64,000 nt of DNA, from positions 111,465 to 175,464 of the forward strand of contig NZ_JARHTQ010000017.1 of NCBI RefSeq assembly GCF_029223525.1, given 5' to 3'. Position numbers and translations under genes: made by a program. This stretch comes from Streptantibioticus ferralitis. GTDB lineage: Bacteria; Actinomycetota; Actinomycetes; Streptomycetales; Streptomycetaceae. Positions 57,743 to 64,000 of the stretch are shown in pieces. The notes under the pieces were generated by a model, which saw only the letters and a program-made list of their open reading frames with translations, had not been told where the DNA came from and ran no database searches. Within the stretch, counting starts at the first letter, position 1. Every line of letters starts with the position of its first letter.

Positions 57743-57836
57743 CCCGGAAAGCCGGACGATCACACGGAGATGATGTTCGGGCGGCCCACGACCGGGTACG
57801 GGACTGAGCTCCGCCCGAGATCTGTCAGGATGCCTT

Positions 57837-57932
57837 TTTGATCTCCGGTTTGATGTCGGGTTTGATGTCGGGCTTGACCCCCGGTTTGATGCCGGATTCG
57901 ATGTCCGGCTCGATGGCCGGTTTGCTACCGGA
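57837..57932 (+). repeat. Eight tandem 12-nt repeats upstream of the GH25 gene
   Basis: Units of the form TTTGATGTCGGG, with two exact copies at 57849-57872 and six degenerate ones around them (for example TTTGATCTCCGG, TTTGATGCCGGA, TTCGATGTCCGG). If translated from TTG at 57838, in frame with the lysozyme, they give a Gly-Leu-Met-Ser/Pro repeat. AGGA stands seven nt before that TTG. Confidence 0.8.
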
Positions 57933-57984
57933 GAGCGAGTTCGGGATTTTGACCTCGGGTCGGTCGCGGATCACCTACTCGCCG

Positions 57985-58056
57985 CACGGGTTCAAGATCC
58001 TCGTGTCACACGGGTGCAACATCCGTGTCATACACGGGTACAACATTCCTGTGGGC
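57985..58056 (+). repeat. Three tandem 24-nt repeats, each able to fold into a hairpin
   Basis: Units begin CACGGGTTCAAGATCC, CACGGGTGCAACATCC and CACGGGTACAACATTC at 57985, 58009 and 58033. Each has complementary ends (CACGG...CCGTG in the middle unit). In frame they would encode HGFKILVS, HGCNIRVI and HGYNIPVG. They end 57 nt before the likely GH25 start. Confidence 0.8.
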
Positions 58057-58113
58057 CGCACCCGCTCCACCCGCCCCGTCCTCTTCCCCCCCACCCCGAG
58101 GAGGCGCCCCGCC

Positions 58114-58740
58114 ATGTTGCAGGGCATCGATGTCAGCTCCTACCAACCCAGCGATTACTCCACCACGGGACTTTCCTTCGTCTTCATCAAGATCACTGAA
58201 GGCCTGGGTTACGTCAATCCGAAGTGGGTCGCCCAGCGCACCACCGCCCGACATGCTGGCCTGGTGACCGGCTTCTACCACTATCCGCACATCGCCAACT
58301 CCCCAACGGCGGAAGCGGACCACTTCCTCGCCCAAATCAACCTGGTTGCGGGCGACATCATCTGCCTCGACTGGGAATGGTACGGGCAAAACATTTCGGC
58401 CGACCGAGCCCGCGCGTACAAGGACGCCTGGGTCGGGCACGTCCGGTCGAAGGCGAAAGGTCACCGCGTCGTCGTCTACTGCGATCGGACCAACTGGCTG
58501 ACCGTGGACACCGATTCCAACTGCGGAGACGGCCTGTGGATCGCCGACTACACGAACGCCGGACATCCGCGCATCAAGCACCACTGGACCTTCCACCAGT
58601 ACACCAGCACCCCGCTGGACAAGGATGTCGCCAACTTCTCCAGCCTCGCGGCGCTGCGCTCCTGGGCGGGGGTGCCGCACCACCTGACGGCCGAAGCCGA
58701 GGCTCCTCAGGCTCCGGCCTCTGAGGCATCGTCAGGCTGA
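58114..58740 (+). CDS. GH25-family lysozyme without an obvious signal peptide
   Basis: 208 aa from ATG 58114, which has GAGGAGG at a suitable distance. GH25 muramidases cut the MurNAc-GlcNAc bond. GIDVSSYQP gives the first acidic residue (Asp6); FVFIKITEGLGYVNPKW and LVTGFYHYPHIANSPTAEAD are barrel strands; CLDWEWYGQN holds the catalytic Asp86/Glu88 pair; WTFHQYTSTPLDKDVANFSS closes the barrel. The domain begins at residue 4, leaving no room for a secretion signal. A longer frame from TTG 57838 would add 92 residues encoded by the two repeat arrays. The C-terminal tail is Ala/Glu-rich. Confidence 0.88.
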   Translation: MLQGIDVSSYQPSDYSTTGLSFVFIKITEGLGYVNPKWVAQRTTARHAGLVTGFYHYPHIANSPTAEADHFLAQINLVAGDIICLDWEWYGQNISADRARAYKDAWVGHVRSKAKGHRVVVYCDRTNWLTVDTDSNCGDGLWIADYTNAGHPRIKHHWTFHQYTSTPLDKDVANFSSLAALRSWAGVPHHLTAEAEAPQAPASEASSG

Positions 58741-58748
58741 GAACATCG

Positions 58749-60110
58749 TCAGGCCGAGCCCTCGCGGACCGGCTCCAAAATCGCCACGCACTCCACGTGA
58801 TGCGTCATCGGGAACAGGTCGAAAGCGCGCAGTGAGACCGGGCGGTAGCCCTCTGCCGCGAAGTAGGAAAGGTCGCGGGCGAGGGCTGCGGGGTCGCAGG
58901 CCACGTAGGCGATGCGGCGGGGGCCGAGCGACGCGAGATGGCGCACCGTGGGCTTGCCTACGCCCGCGCGTGGCGGGTCGAGAACGATGAGGTCGGTCTC
59001 GGAGATGCCGGTACGCGGCAGGACCTGTTCGACCTTGCCGAGTTCGATGCGCACCCGGTCGAGGTCGTCGAGGTTGTGCCGGGCGTCCTCCACCGCGCGC
59101 TTGTTGGACTCGATGGCGAGCACGGCGCCGCGGTCTCCGAGCCGCTCCCGCAGCGCGCCCGCGAACAGGCCGACACCGCAGTACAGGTCGAGTGCCGTCT
59201 CCCCCTTGCGCGGCTTCAGCCCGTCGAGCACCGCGCCGACCAGGATCTCCGCGGCCTGCGGGTGGACCTGCCAGAAACCGCCGGAGCCGACCCGCCAGGT
59301 GCGGCCGATCGCGCGTTCCCGTACGAACCCGCGGCCGTGCACCCGGTGGACGCCGCCCTGCTCGTCCACTCGCATCACGGACACCGGGCGGTCGAGTTCC
59401 ACGATCGGCAGCCGCTCGCCGGGGGCCGGGGTGACGATCACCTGGCGGTCCGAGGAACCGGTCGCGGAGATGGCCTCGACGGCGGCGACTCCGGGCCATT
59501 CACGGGACTCGATGCCGAGTTCGCTGACGCCCGGTGCGGCGATCAGGCAGTGGTCCACCGGCTCGACCTCGTGCGAGCGGTGGCGGCGCAGCCCGGCCCG
59601 GCCCTCGGCGTCCACCGTGTACTGGACGCGGGTGCGCCACGCCGGGACCTGGCCCTTGGCCACCTTGTCGCCTGGCGCGGGCTCGACGGTGCCGTCCCAG
59701 CCCGCATCGGCGGGGGACAGCCCGGCGAGCCTGTCGAGTTGCTCGCTGATGACGGCGACCTTCAGCCGCCGCTGGGCGCCGGGCGCCGCGTGCTGCCAGT
59801 CGCAGCCGCCGCAGCGGCCGGGGCCGGAGAACGGGCAGGGCGCCTCGACCCGGTCGTTCGACGCGCGCACCACCTCGACCGCGTCGGCCCGCAGGAACCG
59901 CGAGTCCTCGCCGCCCTCGGTGACCTGGGCGATGACTCGCTCGCCGGGCAGCGTGTGCCGTACGAACAGCACCCGGCCCTCATGGCGGGCGATGCAGTGG
60001 CCGCCGTGCGCGACCGGGCCGACCTCGACCTCGTAGCGCTCACCGACCAGCGAGCCCCCTGCCGTGCTGTCCTGGTCCTTCGTACGGTTCGTACGGGTGC
60101 GGTTGTTCAC
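58749..60110 (-). CDS. TrmA/RumA-type class I RNA methyltransferase
   Basis: 453 aa. N-terminal TRAM domain (VGERYEVEVGPVAHGGHCIA), an iron-sulfur-type cysteine cluster CPFSGPGRCGGCDWQH, an RNA-binding central part, then the SAM domain DLYCGVGLFAGALRERLGDR and VLDPPRAGVGKPTV, with the catalytic Cys in YVACDPAALARDL. It most likely makes 5-methyluridine in rRNA or tRNA; the target base is not evident. GTG at 60110 is preferred because of GGAG upstream; GTG at 60137 would add nine residues. Confidence 0.9.
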   Translation of the reverse strand: MNNRTRTNRTKDQDSTAGGSLVGERYEVEVGPVAHGGHCIARHEGRVLFVRHTLPGERVIAQVTEGGEDSRFLRADAVEVVRASNDRVEAPCPFSGPGRCGGCDWQHAAPGAQRRLKVAVISEQLDRLAGLSPADAGWDGTVEPAPGDKVAKGQVPAWRTRVQYTVDAEGRAGLRRHRSHEVEPVDHCLIAAPGVSELGIESREWPGVAAVEAISATGSSDRQVIVTPAPGERLPIVELDRPVSVMRVDEQGGVHRVHGRGFVRERAIGRTWRVGSGGFWQVHPQAAEILVGAVLDGLKPRKGETALDLYCGVGLFAGALRERLGDRGAVLAIESNKRAVEDARHNLDDLDRVRIELGKVEQVLPRTGISETDLIVLDPPRAGVGKPTVRHLASLGPRRIAYVACDPAALARDLSYFAAEGYRPVSLRAFDLFPMTHHVECVAILEPVREGSA

Positions 60111-60196
60111 GGTGCGGGGGCTCCTGAGCAAAGTCACAAGGCGGCGGGCGGCGCTGTTGCGGGGGTGGTGGACAGCCCCTCAGTCTACGTCCCGGT

Positions 60197-62260
60197 TCAC
60201 TCGCCACTCACCGGTTGCCTCACCTCGCCGGGCTGCCGTGGCGCGGCCACCTGCCCGCGACGTACCGAACCGGGGGCGGACCAGTCGCGCCGCTTGCGCA
60301 ACCGGTTCTTCGCACGCTCGCTGGAGTCGAGCTGCCACGGTACGGAGGTGACCATCACGCCCGGCGTGAACAGCAGCCTCCCCTTGAGGCGCAGCGCGCT
60401 CTGGTTGTGCAGCAGGTGCTCGTACCAGCGGCCGACGACGTACTCGGGGATGTAGACGCTGACCACGTCGCACGGGCTGGTGCGGCGCAGGCCGCGCACG
60501 TACTCGATGATCGGACGCGTTATCTCGCGGTACGGCGAGTCCAGCACCTTCAGCGGGATGTCGATGCCGCGCGCCTCCCACTCGGACCGCAGGGCCTCGG
60601 TGTCGGCGGGGTCGACGTTGATGCTGAGCGCCTCGACGGCGTCGGAGCGGAACAGCTTGGCGTAGGACAGCGCGCGCAGCGTCGGCTTGTGCAGCTTGGA
60701 GACCAGGACGATGGAGTGCACACGGGACGGCGCCACCACCTCCTCGGCCGGCTCCTCGGCGATCGACAGTTCCTCCGACACCGAGTCGTAGTGCCGCCGG
60801 ATGCCGGTCATCAGCAGGTAGAACATGGCCATGCCGAGGACCGCGACCCATGCGCCGTGGGTGAACTTGGTCAGCAGCACGATGACCAGCACCAGTCCGG
60901 TCAGGAAGGCGCCGAAGGTGTTGATCGCCCGGGAGCGGACCATGTGGCGGCGCTTCGCCGGGTCGGTCTCGGTGGCCAGGTGGCGGTTCCAGTGCCGGAC
61001 CATGCCGGTCTGGCTGAGGGTGAACGAGACGAAGACGCCGACGATGTACAGCTGCAGCAGCCGGTTGGAGTCCGCTCCGTACAGGTAGACCAGCAGGCCC
61101 GCGAACAGGGCCAGCACCACGATGCCGTTGCTGAACGCGAGGCGGTCGCCGCGGGTGTGCAGCTGGCGCGGGAGGTAGCGGTCCTGCGCGAGGATCGAGC
61201 CGAGCACCGGGAAGCCGTTGTACGCGGTGTTCGCGGCGAGGAACAGCACCAGCGCGGTGACGGCGGACAGGAAGACGAACGGGATCGAGCCGTTGCCGAA
61301 CACGGCCGCGGCGACCTGGGTGATCACCGGGTTCTGGGTGAATCCGGCGCCGACCGGATGACCTCCGCGCAACAGGTCGGTCGCCGGGTTCTCCGCCATC
61401 CGTACGTGGGTGTAGAGCGCCAGCGTGATGATGCCGACGAACATCACGACCGCCAGGCCGCCCATCAGCGCCAGCGTCGCGGCGGCGTTCCTGCTCTTGG
61501 GCTTGCGGAAGGCGGGCACACCGTTGCTGATCGCCTCGACGCCGGTGAGCGCGGCGCAGCCGGAGGAGAAGGCGCGCAGCAGCAGGAAGATCATCGCGAG
61601 TCCGGCGATGCCGTGGACCTCGGTGTGGATGGCGAGGTCGGCGGTGGGCGCCTTCATGTGCGCACCGAAGAACAGCGCCCGGACCGCACCCCAGATGATC
61701 ATGAGGCAGACGCCGCCCACGAAGGCGTACGTCGGGACGGCGAAGATGGTGCCGGACTCGCGGACCCCGCGCAGGTTCATCAGGGTCAGCAGGGCGATCA
61801 CCGCGATCGCGCACAGCACCTTGTGCTCTGTGACGAACGGCACCGCGGAGCCCAGGTTCTCGATGCCCGAGGAGATCGAGACGGCCACGGTCATCACGTA
61901 GTCGACGAGCAGTGCGCTGGCGACGACCAGACCGGACCTGGGGCCCAGGTTGGTGGTGGCCACCTCGTAGTCGCCGCCGCCGCTCGGATACGCGTGCACG
62001 TTCTGCCGGTACGAGGCGACGACCGTGAACATCAGCACCACGATGGCGACGGTGATCCACGGGCTGAGGTGGTAGGCAGACACGCCCGCCATGGACAGGA
62101 CGATCAGCACTTCGCCGGGCGCGTACGCCACGGAGGAGAGCGGGTCGGAGGCGAAGACCGGCAGGGCGATGCGCTTGGGGAGCAGGGTCTCGCCCAGTCT
62201 GTCGCTGCGCAGCGCCCGGCCGATCAAGATCCGTTTTGGCAGGTCGGTCAGTTTGGACAC
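60197..62260 (-). CDS. KimA-like APC-superfamily potassium transporter
   Basis: 687 aa. N-terminal KRIALPVFASDPLSSVAYAP is a hallmark of this group; about 12 membrane segments follow to about residue 480 (for example LVDYVMTVAVSISSGIEN, AFSSGCAALTGVEAISNGVP), then a cytoplasmic domain of about 200 residues (VHSIVLVSKLHKPTLRALSY). The arrangement is that of Bacillus KimA, a proton-coupled K+ importer controlled by c-di-AMP. GTG start has no Shine-Dalgarno sequence and appears leaderless. It is divergent from two TrkA-type genes, which supports a role in potassium transport. Confidence 0.85.
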   Translation of the reverse strand: MSKLTDLPKRILIGRALRSDRLGETLLPKRIALPVFASDPLSSVAYAPGEVLIVLSMAGVSAYHLSPWITVAIVVLMFTVVASYRQNVHAYPSGGGDYEVATTNLGPRSGLVVASALLVDYVMTVAVSISSGIENLGSAVPFVTEHKVLCAIAVIALLTLMNLRGVRESGTIFAVPTYAFVGGVCLMIIWGAVRALFFGAHMKAPTADLAIHTEVHGIAGLAMIFLLLRAFSSGCAALTGVEAISNGVPAFRKPKSRNAAATLALMGGLAVVMFVGIITLALYTHVRMAENPATDLLRGGHPVGAGFTQNPVITQVAAAVFGNGSIPFVFLSAVTALVLFLAANTAYNGFPVLGSILAQDRYLPRQLHTRGDRLAFSNGIVVLALFAGLLVYLYGADSNRLLQLYIVGVFVSFTLSQTGMVRHWNRHLATETDPAKRRHMVRSRAINTFGAFLTGLVLVIVLLTKFTHGAWVAVLGMAMFYLLMTGIRRHYDSVSEELSIAEEPAEEVVAPSRVHSIVLVSKLHKPTLRALSYAKLFRSDAVEALSINVDPADTEALRSEWEARGIDIPLKVLDSPYREITRPIIEYVRGLRRTSPCDVVSVYIPEYVVGRWYEHLLHNQSALRLKGRLLFTPGVMVTSVPWQLDSSERAKNRLRKRRDWSAPGSVRRGQVAAPRQPGEVRQPVSGE

Positions 62261-62437
62261 CCGAGGATGTTAAGGGTTCGTCAAGATTGTTCGGCAACTC
62301 CCACCCCCCTGCGCACTCACGGAACGCTTCCGAGCTGCGGGCGACCTCCCCGCGATGGTCGCGCGTGTGTAGCTTTGGCCCCGGTCTGAGACGCTGGGAT
62401 GGTCTCGGACGAGATGAACACGGCCGGAAGGACAGGC

Positions 62438-63106
62438 GTGCACGTCGTAATCATGGGCTGCGGGCGAGTGGGATCCACGCTCGCCCAGACCCTCGAACAG
62501 CAGGGTCATACGGTCGCGGTGGTCGACCAGGACCCGACGGCGTTCCGCCGTCTCGGGTCCGGGTTCGCCGGGCGCCGGGTGACCGGGGTCGGCTTCGACC
62601 AGGACACCTTGCGCGAGGCGGGGATCGAGGAGGCCGGGGCGTTCGCCGCGGTCAGCAGCGGCGACAACTCCAACATCATCGCCGCCCGTGTCGCCCGCGA
62701 GATGTTCGGTGTCGAGAACGTCGCCGCCCGCATCTACGACCCCCGACGCGCCGAGGTCTACCAGCGGCTGGGCATTCCGACGGTCGCCACCGTGCGGTGG
62801 ACCGCGGACCAGATGCTGCGCCGTCTGCTGCCGTCCGGCGCGGAGCCGCTGTGGCGTGACCCCAGCGGCGGGGTGCAGCTGGCGGAGGTTCCCACCTCCG
62901 CCAAGTGGGTGGGGCAGCGCATCAGCAAGCTCCAGGAGGAGACCGGGGTGCGGGTGGCGTTCCTCACCCGACTGGGCGAGGCGATGCTGCCGACCGCGTC
63001 CACGGTGTTGCAGGAAGGCGACCTGGTGCACGTGATGATGCGCACCGACGAGGTCGAGAAGGTCGAGGCGGCGTTCGCCGAGGGGCCCGAGGAGAGTCGT
63101 TCATGA
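62438..63106 (+). CDS. ceoB: TrkA-type potassium channel/transporter regulatory protein (first copy)
   Basis: 222 aa. N-terminal RCK Rossmann domain: HVVIMGCGRVGSTLAQTLEQ, AVVDQDPTAFRRLG and VTGVGFDQDTLREAGIEEAG; a C-terminal RCK-C domain follows (VPTSAKWVGQRISKLQEETG). GTG at 62438 after GGAAGGA; upstream ATG codons at 62399 or 62414 are possible. Its stop overlaps the start of the second copy by 4 nt. Confidence 0.9.
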   Translation: MHVVIMGCGRVGSTLAQTLEQQGHTVAVVDQDPTAFRRLGSGFAGRRVTGVGFDQDTLREAGIEEAGAFAAVSSGDNSNIIAARVAREMFGVENVAARIYDPRRAEVYQRLGIPTVATVRWTADQMLRRLLPSGAEPLWRDPSGGVQLAEVPTSAKWVGQRISKLQEETGVRVAFLTRLGEAMLPTASTVLQEGDLVHVMMRTDEVEKVEAAFAEGPEESRS

Positions 63107-63780
63107 GGGTCGCGATCGCCGGAGCCGGCGCGGTGGGGCGTTCCATCGCCGGAGAGCTCCTGGAGAACGGGCACGAAGTGCTGCTCGTGGACAAGAACCC
63201 GTCGTCCATCTCGGTGGAGCGGGTACCGCAGGCCGAGTGGCTGCTGGCCGACGCCTGCGAGATCACCTCGCTGGACGAGGCGGCGTTGCAGCGCTGCAAC
63301 GTGGTCATCGCGGCGACCGGTGACGACAAGGTCAACCTGGTGGTCTCGCTGCTGGCCAAGACCGAGTACGGGGTGCCGCGGGTCGTCGCCCGGGTCAACA
63401 ACCCCAAGAACGAGTGGCTGTTCAACGAGTCGTGGGGGGTGGACGTCGCCGTGTCCACGCCGCGTCTGATGTCGGCGCTCGTCGAGGAGGCGGTGAGCGT
63501 CGGCGACCTGGTGCGCCTGATGCGCTTCAGCCAGGGCGACGCCAACCTCGTGGAGCTCACCCTGCCGCCGGACGCCGCGCTGGTCGGCACCCGGGTCGGC
63601 GACGTCGACTGGCCCACCGACACCTCGCTGGTGACGATCATCCGCGGCCACCGGGTGCTCACCCCCGCCAAGGACGACGCGCTGGAGGCCGGTGACGAGC
63701 TGCTGTTCGTGGCCGCGCAGGACCGCGAGGAGCAGTTGGAGCAGCTGCTGTCGGTGTCCCGCGAGGACACCGTGAGCTGA
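63103..63780 (+). CDS. ceoC: TrkA-type potassium transporter regulatory protein (second copy)
   Basis: 225 aa. RCK motif RVAIAGAGAVGRSIAGELLE, VLLVDKNPSSISV, then VVIAATGDDKVNLVVSLLAK, and a C-terminal RCK-C domain (LPPDAALVGTRVGDVDWPTD). In actinobacteria two such proteins act as a pair binding nucleotides and controlling a membrane K+ transporter; the neighbouring KimA-like protein is a candidate partner. Confidence 0.9.
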   Translation: MRVAIAGAGAVGRSIAGELLENGHEVLLVDKNPSSISVERVPQAEWLLADACEITSLDEAALQRCNVVIAATGDDKVNLVVSLLAKTEYGVPRVVARVNNPKNEWLFNESWGVDVAVSTPRLMSALVEEAVSVGDLVRLMRFSQGDANLVELTLPPDAALVGTRVGDVDWPTDTSLVTIIRGHRVLTPAKDDALEAGDELLFVAAQDREEQLEQLLSVSREDTVS

Positions 63781-64000
63781 GCAGTCAGCCTGTACGGCGT
63801 GGGGGCCCGAAGACCCGGGGGTGCTGGGGCCCCCCCCGGTACGCGGGTGGCGGGCGGCGGCCCGCGCGTTGGGGCCGCCGGGGCGGCCCCGGCCGCCCCC
63901 ACCGGCCTCACACCACAAGGCGGGGGGCGCGGGGGCCGGCCGTAGCAAGGGAGTATTCACCCGAGCGCGAGAGGGCGGGGGGCGCGCCCGGGCGTGACCC
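63781..64000. other. GC-rich terminal stretch with a possible terminator
   Basis: No gene is visible up to the window end. GGGGGCCC at 63801-63808 can pair with GGGCCCCC near 63828, a possible terminator for the trkA pair, followed by very G/C-rich runs. Confidence 0.35.

Noticed and set aside
57837..58056. CRISPR array
   Set aside because: The 12- and 24-nt units are directly adjacent with no spacers and no cas genes are present.
62261..62437. c-di-AMP (ydaO) riboswitch upstream of the KimA-like gene
   Set aside because: The conserved riboswitch segments are not found and the gene start appears leaderless.

Overview
The window is high-GC actinobacterial DNA, almost certainly from a member of the Streptomycetaceae. 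Supporting signs are the third-position G/C bias, frequent GTG starts, several apparently leaderless starts, 4-nt ATGA/GTGA gene overlaps, and families typical of Streptomyces: DUF3000, HemQ-type haem synthesis, ergothioneine genes, a ROK regulator beside XylFGH-like and NgcEFG-like importers, and an XRE-MurA fusion beside aconitase. The order dxs - sugar ABC importer - ROK regulator - NgcEFG - aconitase - MurA2 matches, from memory, the S. coelicolor SCO6013-SCO5998 region. No rRNA, tRNA, CRISPR array or secondary-metabolite cluster was seen.

Layout. 1-6105: haem operon hemE-hemY-hemQ (minus; hemQ runs off the edge), DUF3000 gene, orphan LuxR-type regulator, RNase D. 6467-9813: fatty-acid beta-oxidation pair fadA-fadB. 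9827-11752: a structurally complete group II (IIC-like) intron with its reverse transcriptase, inserted next to the terminator shared by fadB and an SPFH gene. 11813-17379: SPFH protein, DsbA-like protein lacking the CXXC, NYN/PIN-like protein, GT39 glycosyltransferase, APC permease. 17554-27966: dxs, XylFGH-like importer, ROK repressor, NgcEFG-like chitobiose/GlcNAc importer with a candidate DasR site. 28267-32973: aconitase and XRE-MurA2, separated by a control region with an iron-box-like site and two copies of an ATCTC-N6-GAGATA operator.

33224-40765: an aromatic catabolic island (acyl-CoA dehydrogenase, 2-aminobenzoate-type CoA ligase, PaaX regulator, 2-aminobenzoyl-CoA monooxygenase/reductase, enoyl-CoA hydratase) in which two promoter regions share the inverted repeat TGACTGYCGTCA; a Uma2 nuclease-like gene sits inside it. 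40869-43731: arginine deiminase and ornithine carbamoyltransferase followed by a wrecked amino-acid permease. 43828-47894: Pnkp-Hen1 RNA repair cassette. 47939-54240: translationally coupled egtA-B-C-D, an F420-type LLM oxidoreductase and a homocysteine methyltransferase.

54593-64000: small hypothetical genes, an AAA ATPase overlapping a MazG-like pyrophosphohydrolase, DUF1697, a GH25 lysozyme preceded by two tandem-repeat arrays, a TrmA/RumA-type RNA methyltransferase, and a potassium module (KimA-like transporter divergent from two TrkA-type proteins).

Most of the window is core metabolism. The parts most worth following up are the XRE-MurA2/aconitase control region, the aromatic island with its shared operator, the repeat-bearing leader of the GH25 gene, the intact intron, and the ATPase-MazG pair.
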